From: Oscillospiraceae bacterium
Lineage (GTDB): Bacteria > Bacillota > Clostridia > Oscillospirales > Oscillospiraceae
DNA length: 64,000 bases
Direction of reading: 5' to 3'
Assembly (NCBI GenBank): GCA_022792945.1
Contig: JAAWBZ010000073.1
Span: 1-64,000 of the forward strand
In this document: positions 7,297 through 16,410 of the stretch, piece by piece
Numbering within the stretch: position 1 is the stretch's first letter
Layout of the letters: every line of letters begins with the position of its first letter
Position numbers and translations under genes: made by a program
The notes under the pieces: generated by a model
Told to the model about the DNA's origin: nothing
Seen by the model: only the letters and a program-made list of their open reading frames with translations
Database searches by the model: none

Positions 7297-8901
7297 TCAC
7301 GTCTCCGTGGCCTCATGGATCACCAGAAGGTCCCCATCCTGGATGGCGGTGACGCCGTGGGGGATCACGATGCGGCCCTGCCGCTGGATCATGATGATCA
7401 GACGGTTGGGGCCGGTGTCGATCTCGGCGACGGTCTTGCCCGCCCAGTCGTGCTCCCCTCCGATGGTCAGCTCTGTCAGATGGACGCCCTCCAGCGCGCC
7501 GATGGCCTTGGCGCTGAGAATCATCACATCGCCGTCCTCCAGCACGGTGCTGCCCCTGGGAATCTGCCGCTCGCCGCCGCGCAGCAGCAGCACCGCCAGC
7601 GTGTCCGGCGGCAGCAGAATTTCCCGCAGGGGCTTCCCGGTCCAGGGGTGGTCGGCGCGGATGGCGAAGCGGATGAATTGGATGGGGACCTCCTCTGTGT
7701 AGTCGTTGAAGGTTTTCATAACGTTAGTGGTCTCGTCGATCATGTTCAGCTTCCGGGCCGTCAGGGGGATCAGCGAGCCCTGCACCAGAATGGAGAACAG
7801 AACAATGCAGAACACCATATGGAAAATATCGCTCTCCACCACCGCCGGGTGGATGGTGGCGGTGATGGCGAACACAATGGACGACGCGCCGCGCAGGCCT
7901 GCCCACGCCACCAGGCCCTGCTGCCGCCAGAAGCAGCGGAAGGGCGTCAGCAGCACCGCCACCGCCAGCGACCGGGCCACCAGCGTCAGAAAAACCGCGA
8001 TGGCCAGCGCCGGCAGAACCACCCGAGGCATCTGGGACGGAAATGCCAGCAGCCCCAGGAGGAAAAAGATCAGCATCTGCATCAGCCCGGTCAGGCCGTC
8101 GAAGAAGTGAACCAGCGCGGCCTTGTTTTTCAGCGGCCGGTTGCCCAGGGCCAAACCCACAATGTAGGCGCTGAGGTACCCGTTTCCGCCGGCCACCGCC
8201 GGCGCGGCGTAGGCTAGCAGGGCCACCGCCAGCACAAAGATGGCGTCAAACCCCGCCGTAATAAACCGAAACCGCCGGAGCACCCACAGCGCCGCCAGCG
8301 CAATCACCAGTCCAAAGGCCAGGCCGTAGACGATCTGGGCAAAGAGCATGCAGGCGATCTCTCCGCCGCCGGCGCCGCCGTGTATGACCGAAAGACAGAT
8401 GGTGGTGAGCATATAGGCGAAGGGATCATTGCTGCCGCTCTCCACCTCCAGGAGGGACGCCGTGTGCGCCCGCAGGTTCAGCCGACGGGAACGGATGATG
8501 GAGAACACCGAAGCCGCGTCAGTGGAGCTGATGACCGAGCCGATGAGGAAGCACTCTGCCCAGCCCAGGCGCAGCAGCAGCCGGCAGAAGAGTCCGGTCA
8601 CAGCCGCCGTCAGCGCCACGCCGACGGTGGAAAGCAGGATCGCCTGGGCCGCCACGGGCCTTGCCTCGCGCCAATTGGTGCCGAAGCCGCCGTAGAACAT
8701 GATGAAGATCAGCGCAATGGAGCAGACCTGCTCGGCAAAGGCGTAGTTGTCGAACCGGATCTTCACTACGCCGTCTGAGCCGAAGAACATCCCCAGCAGA
8801 ATGAACACCAGCAGCATCGGCACGCCAAAGCGGCTGGAAATCTTATTGCCCAGAACGCAGACGAGGATAATGGCTGCGGAGAGCAGCAGAAATTGGGGCA
8901 T
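7297..8901 (-). CDS. Potassium/proton antiporter (CvrA/NhaP2 family) with RCK_C domain
   Basis: The 534-residue protein has a CPA1-type sodium/proton exchanger domain of about 12 membrane helices (residues 1-390). It includes SSTDAASVFSIIRSR and LLEVESGSNDPFAYMLT, the conserved acidic ion-binding motif of this family. The soluble tail contains a TrkA_C/RCK_C region (ERQIPRGSTVLEDGDVMIL) and a second similar repeat ending HGVTAIQDGDLLVIHEA. CvrA-type proteins export potassium in exchange for protons and the RCK tail senses nucleotides or cyclic dinucleotides. It lies 21 nt downstream of tyrS and probably shares that transcript. The exact cation is inferred from family membership. Confidence 0.88.
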   Translation of the reverse strand: MPQFLLLSAAIILVCVLGNKISSRFGVPMLLVFILLGMFFGSDGVVKIRFDNYAFAEQVCSIALIFIMFYGGFGTNWREARPVAAQAILLSTVGVALTAAVTGLFCRLLLRLGWAECFLIGSVISSTDAASVFSIIRSRRLNLRAHTASLLEVESGSNDPFAYMLTTICLSVIHGGAGGGEIACMLFAQIVYGLAFGLVIALAALWVLRRFRFITAGFDAIFVLAVALLAYAAPAVAGGNGYLSAYIVGLALGNRPLKNKAALVHFFDGLTGLMQMLIFFLLGLLAFPSQMPRVVLPALAIAVFLTLVARSLAVAVLLTPFRCFWRQQGLVAWAGLRGASSIVFAITATIHPAVVESDIFHMVFCIVLFSILVQGSLIPLTARKLNMIDETTNVMKTFNDYTEEVPIQFIRFAIRADHPWTGKPLREILLPPDTLAVLLLRGGERQIPRGSTVLEDGDVMILSAKAIGALEGVHLTELTIGGEHDWAGKTVAEIDTGPNRLIIMIQRQGRIVIPHGVTAIQDGDLLVIHEATET

Positions 8902-8922
8902 AAGACGCTCCTGTCTTCCCGC

Positions 8923-10143
8923 TTACCGGAGAACCGCCCGGTGGTAGACCTTCTTTCCCTTGCGAATTTTCAGACCAGCGCGCAGCTGGTCCTCAGTGAA
9001 CGCCGCATCAACAGCGGCGACCTTCTCGTCGTCCACGAAGATGCCGCCCTGCTGCACCAGACGGCGTGCCTCGCCGTTGCTTTTGCTGAGGCCGCAGGCG
9101 GTCAGCAGGTTCAGAATGCCGATGCGCCCGTCCGTCAGCTGCTGGCCGGACAGCTCTGTGGTGGGCATCTCAGCGTCGCCGCCGCCGGCAAAGAGGGACT
9201 TGGCGGCATTTTGTGCTTTCTCCGCCTCCTCCTGGCCATGGACCAGCTTGGTCAGCTCAAAGGCCAGGATTTCCTTGGCGCGGTTGAGCTGGCTGCCCTC
9301 CCAGCCGGCCATGGACTCAATCTCCTCCATGGGCAGGAAGGTCAGCATCCGGATGCACTTGAGCACGTCCTGGTCCTCCACATTGCGCCAATACTGGTAG
9401 AAATCGAAGGGGCTGGTCTTATTGGGGTCCAGCCATACGGCATTGCCGGCGGTTTTGCCCATCTTGTTGCCCTGGGAGTCGGTGAGCAGCGTGATGGTCA
9501 TGGCGTGGGCGTCCTTGCCCAGCTTCCGGCGGATCAGCTCGGTGCCGCCGAGCATATTGGACCACTGGTCGTTGCCGCCGAACTGCATGTTGCAGCCGTA
9601 GTGCTGGAAAAGGTGGTAGAAATCATAGGACTGCATAATCATGTAGTTGAATTCCAGGAAGCTCAGGCCCTTTTCCATCCGCTGCTTGTAGCATTCGGCC
9701 CGGAGCATGTTGTTCACCGAGAAGCACGCCCCCACCTCCCGCAGGAGGTCCACATAGTTGAGGTCCAGCAGCCAGTCTGCGTTGTTGACCATCTGCGCCT
9801 TGCCCTCGCCGAACTCGATGAACCGCTCCATCTGCCGCCGGAAGCAGACGGCGTTGTGGTCAATGTCCTCCTTGGTGAGCATTTTGCGCATATCGGTCCG
9901 GCCCGAGGGGTCGCCGATCATGGTGGTGCCGCCGCCGATCAGGGCGATGGGCCGGTTGCCGGCCATCTGGAGCCGCTTCATCAGCGTCAGGGCCATGAAG
10001 TGGCCCGCGGTGAGGCTGTCTGCGGTGCAGTCAAAGCCGATGTAGAACGTGGCCTTGCCGGCGTTGACCATCTCGCGGATCTCGTCCTCGTTGGTCACCT
10101 GGGCGATGAGGCCACGGGCCTTGAGTTCTTCATAACAAGTCAT
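8923..10143 (-). CDS. tyrS: Tyrosyl-tRNA synthetase
   Basis: The 406-residue class I synthetase attaches tyrosine to its tRNA. It has the HIGH-equivalent TAGHFMALTLMKRLQ, the tyrosine pocket FYIGFDCTADSL, the KMSKS-equivalent KMGKTAGNAVWLD and a C-terminal S4 RNA-binding domain (residues 340-400). Length is normal for the TyrS1 type. Start: ATG at 10143 with GGAGAT seven bases upstream, replacing a longer frame start at 10164. It is the second gene of an operon under a tyrosine T-box riboswitch, following the zinc-ribbon gene by 37 nt. Confidence 0.95.
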   Translation of the reverse strand: MTCYEELKARGLIAQVTNEDEIREMVNAGKATFYIGFDCTADSLTAGHFMALTLMKRLQMAGNRPIALIGGGTTMIGDPSGRTDMRKMLTKEDIDHNAVCFRRQMERFIEFGEGKAQMVNNADWLLDLNYVDLLREVGACFSVNNMLRAECYKQRMEKGLSFLEFNYMIMQSYDFYHLFQHYGCNMQFGGNDQWSNMLGGTELIRRKLGKDAHAMTITLLTDSQGNKMGKTAGNAVWLDPNKTSPFDFYQYWRNVEDQDVLKCIRMLTFLPMEEIESMAGWEGSQLNRAKEILAFELTKLVHGQEEAEKAQNAAKSLFAGGGDAEMPTTELSGQQLTDGRIGILNLLTACGLSKSNGEARRLVQQGGIFVDDEKVAAVDAAFTEDQLRAGLKIRKGKKVYHRAVLR

Positions 10144-10180
10144 ATGCGGATATCTCCTTACCATTTCAAATTTTTTGTTC

Positions 10181-10408
10181 TCAATCCATCAGGCGCCGGC
10201 CGCAGTGGGGGCATTTGGCGTCGTCCAGGTCGTGCGGCGTCCCGCAGTAGGGGCATGGCGCCTGCGCGATGCGCTCTGCCGGCGTTTCGTCCTCGTCAGA
10301 CGCGTAAAATTTCAGCTTTTTGCAGCCCCCACAGCACCAGACGGCCACCGGCAGCGCGCCGGAAAACAGCTGATCCCAAGGGCCCAGCAGCATACCGTAC
10401 TGTCCCAT
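10181..10408 (-). CDS. Small zinc-ribbon protein in the tyrS T-box operon
   Basis: This 75-residue protein has a central CCGGC pair and a C-terminal CPYC-x10-CPHC zinc ribbon ending RRLMD. The N terminus MGQYGMLLGPWDQLFSGALP resembles a short fold seen in Firmicutes zinc-ribbon proteins of unknown function. Start: ATG at 10408 has GGGGGAAG seven bases upstream; an alternative ATG at 10438 has only AGG abutting it. It lies between the T-box terminator and tyrS, so its expression should rise on tyrosine starvation. No specific function is known. Confidence 0.65.
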   Translation of the reverse strand: MGQYGMLLGPWDQLFSGALPVAVWCCGGCKKLKFYASDEDETPAERIAQAPCPYCGTPHDLDDAKCPHCGRRLMD

Positions 10409-10464
10409 TTGCAGCTTCCCCCGCCCGATGCACTGCATCCTGCCGCCGCAGCCCTGCACCTTCT

Positions 10465-10723
10465 GAAAAACGCCCTCCGTCCCATAGGGACAGAGGGCGT
10501 GGATACGCGGTACCACCTCTGGTTCGCCGGGTCCTTGCGGGCCGCGGCCTCGGGGAGTATCCGAGGATACTCCGGCGCTGTAACGGGCGCGCCCGTCTGG
10601 CCCTACTGTGGCTTCAGGCCGCTGCTCCGGGGTGTATTCAAGCCGCCGCCCCGCCGGTTTGCACCCACCACCGGCTCTCTGGAGGGAAAAACGGTCCTAC
10701 TGGTCCCCTTCCTCGCATTTTAC
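10465..10723 (-). ncRNA. Tyrosine-specific T-box riboswitch leader
   Basis: On minus, the leader has the Stem I features AGTA bulge and an apical AGAGAGCC/GGTGCAAACCGG loop. The specifier loop is GAATACACC with UAC (Tyr) at 10634-10636, and the T-box sequence AGAGGTGGTACCGCG lies at 10506-10520. The intrinsic terminator has stem arms 10470-10483 and 10487-10500 followed by a T5 run at 10465-10469. Uncharged tRNA-Tyr would stabilise the antiterminator and permit transcription of the zinc-ribbon gene, tyrS and perhaps the antiporter. The specifier matches the downstream synthetase. Confidence 0.95.
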
Positions 10724-10729
10724 AGCTTC

Positions 10730-10758
10730 ACTATACCATAAAGCCGCGCCGTTGTCAA
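10730..10758 (-). promoter_or_regulatory. Sigma-A promoter of the tyrS T-box operon
   Basis: On minus, TTGACA (10753-10758) and TATAGT (10730-10735) are exactly 17 bp apart. Transcription would start near 10723. The -35 overlaps the last codon of recN. Confidence 0.8.
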
Positions 10759-12407
10759 CGTCTGAGCATCTCCCCGGCGCTGCGGAGGGTGGTCTCGGTG
10801 ATGACCGCGCCGCCGATGATCCGGGCGATCTCCCGCTGCCGCCCCTCCCGGTCCAGGGGCGTCACAGAGGTGTAGGTCCGACCGTTCTGCACCGCCTTGG
10901 AGATGTACAGATGGGTGTCAGCCATAGCCGCCAGCTGAGCCAGGTGAGTGACGCAGAGAATCTGCTTGGTCGCCGCCACGGCGCAGAGCTTCTCCGCTAC
11001 CTTCTGCGCCGCCTGTCCGCTGACGCCGGCATCCACCTCGTCAAAGATCAGTGTCGGCACGCTGTCCTGCTCAGCCAGCACGTTTTTCAGCGCCAGCATG
11101 ATCCGCGCCAGCTCGCCGCCGGAGGCCACCTTGCTCATGGGCTTCAAGGCCTCGCCCACGTTGGCCGACATCAAGAAGCGCACGTTGTCCATGCCTCCCG
11201 GCGAGAGGGGCAGCTCCTCAAACTGGCACACGAACTGCACCTTGGGCATATCCAGCTGTGCCAGCTCCGTGAGAATTCGCCGGGCCAGCTCCGCCGCCGC
11301 CTTCTGCCGCGCCGCCCGCAAGGCCAGGCCCGCCTTTTCCGCGGCGGCCTCTTGCTTCTTCAGCTGCTTCTCCAGCTGCTCAATGCGGTCGCTGGCGAAA
11401 GCGATCTCGTCCAGCTCCGCGCGGCTCTTTTCCAAAAATTCCAAAATGTCAGCGCAGGTGGCGCCGTACTTCCGCCGCAGCTTATGGACGACATCCAGCC
11501 GTTCCTCCAGCCGCTCCAGCTCGTCCTCGGCAAAGGCCAGATCGTCCCGCAGCGTCCGAAGCTCCTCGGTCACGTCCTCCAGGGCGTAGGAGAGATCGTT
11601 CAAGCGGGTTTGCAGCGGCTCCAGACTCCCGTCATAGCGGCACAGCGCCGAGACCGCGCGTCCGGCGGCGGTGAGCATGCTGCACGCGCCATCGCTGTCC
11701 TCACCGCCGTAGAGGGCGTCCACGGCGGCACACAGGCCGCTTTTCATCTTCTCGCCATTCTGCAGGCGCTTGCGCTGAGACTCCAGCTGCTCGTCCTCAC
11801 CGGGCTGCAGCTGTGCGGCCTCGATCTCCTGAATCTGAAATTGCAGTGTCTCCACCCGGCGCAGCTTCTCGCTCTCGTCCATACTCAGCCGTTCGATCTC
11901 TGACCTGGTCTTTTGGACCGCGGCATACGCCTCGCCGTAGGCTGAAAGCTCCGCCTCGTCGTGGGCGAACAAATCCAGATAGTGCAGATGGTACGCCTCG
12001 TCAAAGAGCTGCTGGGAGTCGTGCTGTCCGTGGATGTTGATGAGCTGCAAACCCAGCTTTTTCAGCAGCGCCACCGTCACAGGCCGCCCGTTGACCCGGC
12101 AGACATTCTTGCCGTCCAGGAAGATCTCCCGCTGGATCAGCAGTTCTCCCGGGTCGTAGTCCACCCGATTCTCCGCGAACCAGGGCAGTTCCCCCACGCC
12201 GGTGAACACAGCGCTGACAAAGGCCTTGCCGCAGCCGGTGCGGATCACGTCCCGGTAGGCGCGCTCGCCCAAGATGGCGCTGATGGCGTCGATGACGATG
12301 GACTTGCCCGCGCCGGTTTCGCCGGTGAGGACGTTGAAGCCGGGATCGAACACGATATCCGCCTGTTCAATCACCGCGATATTTTCAATATGCAGTACAG
12401 AGAGCAT
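10755..12407 (-). CDS. recN: DNA repair protein RecN
   Basis: The 550-residue SMC-like ATPase acts early in double-strand break repair and gathers DNA ends. It has Walker A VLTGETGAGKS near residue 30, a long central coiled coil (about residues 150-360) and the C-terminal signature ASGGELARIMLALK with Walker B LIFDEVDAGVSG. Start: ATG at 12407 after GGGGGAGT; the frame extends upstream into argR but without family similarity. It is the last gene of the nusB-recN block and overlaps the tyrS promoter at its end. Confidence 0.95.
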   Translation of the reverse strand: MLSVLHIENIAVIEQADIVFDPGFNVLTGETGAGKSIVIDAISAILGERAYRDVIRTGCGKAFVSAVFTGVGELPWFAENRVDYDPGELLIQREIFLDGKNVCRVNGRPVTVALLKKLGLQLINIHGQHDSQQLFDEAYHLHYLDLFAHDEAELSAYGEAYAAVQKTRSEIERLSMDESEKLRRVETLQFQIQEIEAAQLQPGEDEQLESQRKRLQNGEKMKSGLCAAVDALYGGEDSDGACSMLTAAGRAVSALCRYDGSLEPLQTRLNDLSYALEDVTEELRTLRDDLAFAEDELERLEERLDVVHKLRRKYGATCADILEFLEKSRAELDEIAFASDRIEQLEKQLKKQEAAAEKAGLALRAARQKAAAELARRILTELAQLDMPKVQFVCQFEELPLSPGGMDNVRFLMSANVGEALKPMSKVASGGELARIMLALKNVLAEQDSVPTLIFDEVDAGVSGQAAQKVAEKLCAVAATKQILCVTHLAQLAAMADTHLYISKAVQNGRTYTSVTPLDREGRQREIARIIGGAVITETTLRSAGEMLRR

Positions 12408-12420
12408 ACTCCCCCGCCCC

Positions 12421-12873
12421 TTACTCCAGCAGCTTTTTGATCTCCGCGCAGAAAGCGGAGGCAGACCCCGTATCACGCATGACCAGGAAAGCCGTATCGT
12501 CTCCGGCCAGCGTGCCCACCACCACTGACATATTCATGGCGTCGATGGCCGCGCAGGCCGCGTTGGCCAGGCCCGGCATGGTCTTGATGACCACCATGTT
12601 CTGGGCGTAGTCGTAGTGGGTCACACACTCGCGAAAGATCGTGTTGAGCCGGGTGGAAAACGTGCCGGATTTCTCCGAGGAGGCGGCGGTGTAACGGTAG
12701 CTGCCCATGGGAGTCAGCTCTTTGACGATCCGCAGCTCCTTAATGTCCCGGGAAATGGTGGCCTGGGTGCTCTGGTAACCGCTTTTTTGCAGCTCCTCCA
12801 GCAGCTGTTCCTGGGTTTCAATGTTGTGGGCCGTGATGATCTCCATGATCTTAGCCTGCCGTTGCATCTTCAC
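12421..12873 (-). CDS. argR: Arginine repressor ArgR/AhrC
   Basis: This 150-residue protein has the N-terminal winged-helix DNA-binding domain (residues 1-70, with YQSTQATISRDIKELRI) and a C-terminal arginine-binding hexamerisation domain (VVIKTMPGLANAACAAIDAM and VVGTLAGDDTAFLVM, including the two conserved aspartates). In Firmicutes it represses arginine synthesis and activates catabolism. No arg genes are nearby; the position between nadK and recN is the conserved location across Firmicutes. Start: GTG at 12873 behind GAGGCGA; an ATG two codons later is the alternative. Confidence 0.95.
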   Translation of the reverse strand: MKMQRQAKIMEIITAHNIETQEQLLEELQKSGYQSTQATISRDIKELRIVKELTPMGSYRYTAASSEKSGTFSTRLNTIFRECVTHYDYAQNMVVIKTMPGLANAACAAIDAMNMSVVVGTLAGDDTAFLVMRDTGSASAFCAEIKKLLE

Positions 12874-12889
12874 TGTGCTCGCCTCGCTC

Positions 12890-13750
12890 TTATCTCATGA
12901 AAAACTTGTTGTTGATGATTTCAAAAAAACTGGTGTTTTTCAGCCGGACCAGCCGCGTCTCCCGCCGGGCGCGGCGCAGGCGCACCGTATCCCCCAGGCT
13001 CAGCCGGAACGCCCGACCGCCGTCAGTGGAGAGAAACGCGTTCTTCCGTCCCGTCTTGCCCACCCGCACTGTAATCTCCCGGTCCTTCGACGTGACAAAA
13101 GGCCGCGCCTGGACCGTATGGGAGCAGATGGGCGTGACGATAATATTTCGGGCAGACGGCTCCACAATAGGACCGCCTGCGGACATGGAATAGGCCGTGG
13201 ATCCGGTGGGCGTACAGACCAGAACGCCGTCCCCGGCGAAGCTGTACGCCTGTACGCTGTCGCAGAGGACCTCCAGGTGGATCACCCGGGCCACAGCTCC
13301 CTTGGTGATGGCCACGTCGTTGAGGGCGGTGTCGCTGTAGACCACCTGCCCCTCGTGGAACACCTCCACCGACAGCATCATCCGCCGTTCCACTGTGTAC
13401 TGCCCCGTGGCCAGACGCGAGAGGAGGTTCAGCTCCCCCGCCTCCAGCTCGGCCATGAAGCCCATGGTGCCGATGTTGACCCCCAGCACGGGGATGCTGT
13501 GGGCGGTGGCGGCCTTGGAGGAGTGAAGGATGGTGCCGTCCCCGCCGAAGCAGATGAGCAGGTCCGCCGTCTGCAATTCGTCCCCGAGATTATAGAAAAT
13601 GCGGTCCGCCGGCGGCTCAAAGCTCCTGTCCACGCCGAAGGGCAGGCAGATCTTCGTCTCCACTCCGGCGTTTTCCAGAATCTGCTCCGCCTGCGCGGCA
13701 TACTTGAAATTTTTGTCCCGATAGGGATTGGGCGTCATGACGACCTTCAT
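12890..13750 (-). CDS. nadK: NAD kinase
   Basis: The 286-residue enzyme phosphorylates NAD+ to NADP+. The nucleotide-binding motif FGGDGTILHSSKAA is near residue 62, the substrate motif VLGVNIGTMGFMAE follows, and the conserved TPTGSTAYSMSAGGPIV lies near residue 180. Length is normal. The start codon overlaps the tlyA stop in ATGA, so translation is coupled. Located between tlyA and argR as in many Clostridia. Confidence 0.95.
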   Translation of the reverse strand: MKVVMTPNPYRDKNFKYAAQAEQILENAGVETKICLPFGVDRSFEPPADRIFYNLGDELQTADLLICFGGDGTILHSSKAATAHSIPVLGVNIGTMGFMAELEAGELNLLSRLATGQYTVERRMMLSVEVFHEGQVVYSDTALNDVAITKGAVARVIHLEVLCDSVQAYSFAGDGVLVCTPTGSTAYSMSAGGPIVEPSARNIIVTPICSHTVQARPFVTSKDREITVRVGKTGRKNAFLSTDGGRAFRLSLGDTVRLRRARRETRLVRLKNTSFFEIINNKFFMR

Positions 13751-14559
13751 ACCGTTTGCCCCCTCAGTGCTTTGTGCGCCTCCGCGACCAGGGACGCCAG
13801 CTCCGGGATCCGGTGTGTGCCAGGCTCCATGGAGAGGTGGCCTAAAAATTCAATGTTCCCCTCCGGTCCCTTGACCGGTGAAAAAGTCAGATTACGGATG
13901 GTAAGGCCCAGCGTATCCGCCAGGGCCGTAAACTGCTCCAGGACTTCCCGGTGGACCGCCGGGTCCCGAACCACGCCCCTCTTCCCCACCTTCTCCCGAC
14001 CGGCCTCAAACTGCGGCTTGATCAGGCACAGCACCTGTCCCGTGGGGCGCAGGAGCTTCTGAAGGACGGGCAGAACCAGCCCCAGGGAGATGAACGACAC
14101 ATCCACCACCGAGAGGTCCAGTGGCTCACCCAGGTCCTCCGGAGTCACATAGCGGATGTTGGTCCGCTCCATGCAGACCACCCTGGGATCCTGCCGGAGC
14201 TTCCAGGCCAGCTGGCCGTAGCCCACGTCGATGGCAAATACCTTGGCCGCCCCCTGCTGGAGCAGGCAGTCGGTAAAGCCGCCGGTGGACGCGCCGGAAT
14301 CGCTGCACACCAGTCCCGCAGGGTCCACGCCGAAGTCCCGCAGCGCTTTTTCCAGTTTCCAGCCGCCGCGGCTGACATAGGGACAGCCGCGGCCCCTGAC
14401 CTCCACCGGAGCCGCTGCGTCGTAGGACATGCCGGGCTTGTCCGCCTTCTGTCCGGCCACGTAGACCTCGCCGCTCATGATGACGGCCTGGGCCTTGGTG
14501 CGGCTCTCGGCCAGGCCGCGTTCCACCAGCAGGAGGTCCAGCCGCATTTTCTGTTTCAT
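13747..14559 (-). CDS. tlyA: TlyA-family rRNA 2'-O-methyltransferase (hemolysin A-like)
   Basis: This 270-residue protein has an N-terminal S4 RNA-binding domain (residues 1-65, with RLDLLLVERGLAESRTKAQA) and an FtsJ-like methyltransferase domain. The latter includes DSGASTGGFTDCLLQQGAAK as the SAM-binding loop, DVSFISL and LIKPQFEAGREKVGKRGVVR. TlyA proteins methylate cytidines in 16S and 23S rRNA (YqxC in Bacillus). Both ends overlap neighbours by ATGA, dxs upstream and nadK downstream. Confidence 0.9.
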   Translation of the reverse strand: MKQKMRLDLLLVERGLAESRTKAQAVIMSGEVYVAGQKADKPGMSYDAAAPVEVRGRGCPYVSRGGWKLEKALRDFGVDPAGLVCSDSGASTGGFTDCLLQQGAAKVFAIDVGYGQLAWKLRQDPRVVCMERTNIRYVTPEDLGEPLDLSVVDVSFISLGLVLPVLQKLLRPTGQVLCLIKPQFEAGREKVGKRGVVRDPAVHREVLEQFTALADTLGLTIRNLTFSPVKGPEGNIEFLGHLSMEPGTHRIPELASLVAEAHKALRGQTV

Positions 14560-16397
14560 AGCCCGAATCCCTCCCGGATGGCCCGCACCAGGCCACCGCA
14601 GTCCAGCCCGCAGGCCTCATACAGCTTTTCGACGCTGCCATGGGTCACAAACTGACTGCCCAAATTCCGCTTGCGCATCACGGCAGGGACGCCGCGTACC
14701 GCCAGCACGGCGAAGATCGCGTCTGCGACGCAGCCGGCGTCCATGACCTCCTCGGCTACGAACAGCCGTCCTGTCTTTTGGACGGAACGCGCCACCGGCT
14801 CCAGGTCCAGGGGCTGGATCTGGTCCAGCTTGAGGACCTCCGCCTCGATTCCCTGCTGCTTGAGCTTCACAGCAGCCTCCAAAACAGGGTTAATCATGGT
14901 CCCGTAGGCCGCCAGCGTCAGATCACGCCCCTCCCGGAGCACCGGCTGGGTGCAGACGGACTTTAAAAAGCCGTCGCCGCCCCGGGGATAGCGGATAGCT
15001 ACTGGCCCGTCCAGCTCCAGCACTGCCCGGCGCAGCATCCCCCGCAGCTCCGCCTGATTGGCAGGGCAGAGCACCCGCATGCCCGGCACCTGCCGGAGGT
15101 AGGCCGCGTCAAAGACGCCGTGGTGTGTCTCGCCGTCCTCGCCCACCAGACCCGCTCGGTCCACCGCAAAGACGACATGCAACTGCAAAAGGCCCACGTC
15201 GTGGAGCAGCATATCGTAGGCACGCTGTAAAAATGTGGAATAGATCGCCGCTACCGGCCGCATCCCCTGCTTGGCAAGCCCCGCGGCCATGCAGACCGCG
15301 TGGCCCTCAGCGATGCCCACGTCAAAAAAACGCTCCGGATAGCGGGCGGCGAAGCCATCCAGCCCGGTGCCGGACTGCATGGCGGCGGTCACGGCGCAGA
15401 CCCTGGGGTCCTCCCCAGCCAGCTCCAGCATGGTCTGGCCGAAGGTCTCGGAAAAGGTGACGCGCTTGGCCGGCGGCGCCGCGCCGGAGTTCAGGTCAAA
15501 GGCCCCCACGCCGTGGAAGCGGGCGGGGCTTTCCTCGGCAGGGCCGTAGCCGCTGCCCTTCTTGGTGATGACGTGGAGCAGCACCGGACAGCGCAGCTCC
15601 TTGGCGCTCTGCAACAGCTCCGTCAGACGGCGGATATCCATGCCGTCCACGGGGCCGATATAGGAAAAGCCCATCTCCTCAAACAGGGTGATCCCCACCA
15701 GATGGCGCTTCAAAAACGCCTTCATTCTGTGGGTCAGGCCGTAGAGGTACTTGCCGCCGGGCACGGCCCGGGTGAAGCGGCGGTAGGCCAGCTTGATGCC
15801 GAAATAGCCGGGCTTGGTGCGGATGAGCTTCAGATGCTTGGAAATACCGCCCACATTGGGCGTGATGGACATGCCGTTGTCGTTGAGAATGACGATCAGC
15901 GGCTCACCGCTGGCCCCGGCGTCGTTGAGGCCCTCGTAGGCCAGCCCGCCGGTCATGGCCCCGTCGCCCAGCAGCGCCGCCACCTGATACGTCTCCCCCT
16001 GTGCCGTTCTGGCCCGGGCCATGCCCAGGGCCACCGACACGGCGTTGGAGGCGTGCCCGGCGATAAAAGCGTCGTGGACACTCTCCGAGGGCTTGGGGAA
16101 GCCGGCGATGCCGCCGTAGGTCCGCAGGGTGGCGAATCGGTCCCGCCGTCCGGTGAGCAGCTTGTGGACGTAGGCCTGGTGGCCCACGTCGAACACCAGC
16201 CGGTCCACGCTGGTGTCAAAGGCCAGCTGAAGCGCCACCGTCAGCTCCACCACGCCCAGGTTGGACGCCAGATGCCCCCCGGTCTGAGAGATATTCTCCA
16301 CCAAAAACCGGCGAATCTCCCGGCAGAGGGCCTCCAGCTGCGCCGGACGCATCTGCCGCAGCTCATCCCGGGTGGGGATGGGGTCAAGCACATTCAA
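14556..16397 (-). CDS. dxs: 1-deoxy-D-xylulose-5-phosphate synthase
   Basis: The 613-residue thiamine diphosphate enzyme condenses pyruvate and glyceraldehyde-3-phosphate, the first step of the MEP isoprenoid pathway. N-terminal motifs include GGHLASNLGVVELTVALQ, DVGHQAYVHKLLTGR, and the ThDP-binding GDGAMTGGLAYEGLND. The transketolase central domain has DVGIAEGHAVCMAAGLA. It works with ispA encoded upstream in the same block; between them lie the OLE RNA and oapA. Coupled to tlyA by overlap. Confidence 0.95.
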   Translation of the reverse strand: MNVLDPIPTRDELRQMRPAQLEALCREIRRFLVENISQTGGHLASNLGVVELTVALQLAFDTSVDRLVFDVGHQAYVHKLLTGRRDRFATLRTYGGIAGFPKPSESVHDAFIAGHASNAVSVALGMARARTAQGETYQVAALLGDGAMTGGLAYEGLNDAGASGEPLIVILNDNGMSITPNVGGISKHLKLIRTKPGYFGIKLAYRRFTRAVPGGKYLYGLTHRMKAFLKRHLVGITLFEEMGFSYIGPVDGMDIRRLTELLQSAKELRCPVLLHVITKKGSGYGPAEESPARFHGVGAFDLNSGAAPPAKRVTFSETFGQTMLELAGEDPRVCAVTAAMQSGTGLDGFAARYPERFFDVGIAEGHAVCMAAGLAKQGMRPVAAIYSTFLQRAYDMLLHDVGLLQLHVVFAVDRAGLVGEDGETHHGVFDAAYLRQVPGMRVLCPANQAELRGMLRRAVLELDGPVAIRYPRGGDGFLKSVCTQPVLREGRDLTLAAYGTMINPVLEAAVKLKQQGIEAEVLKLDQIQPLDLEPVARSVQKTGRLFVAEEVMDAGCVADAIFAVLAVRGVPAVMRKRNLGSQFVTHGSVEKLYEACGLDCGGLVRAIREGFGL

Positions 16398-16410
16398 AGC
16401 CAGCGCCTCC

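Noticed and set aside
8893-10875. 660-codon plus-strand open frame over tyrS and the T-box
   Set aside because: It is antisense to tyrS and continues through a riboswitch, so it cannot be a conserved protein.
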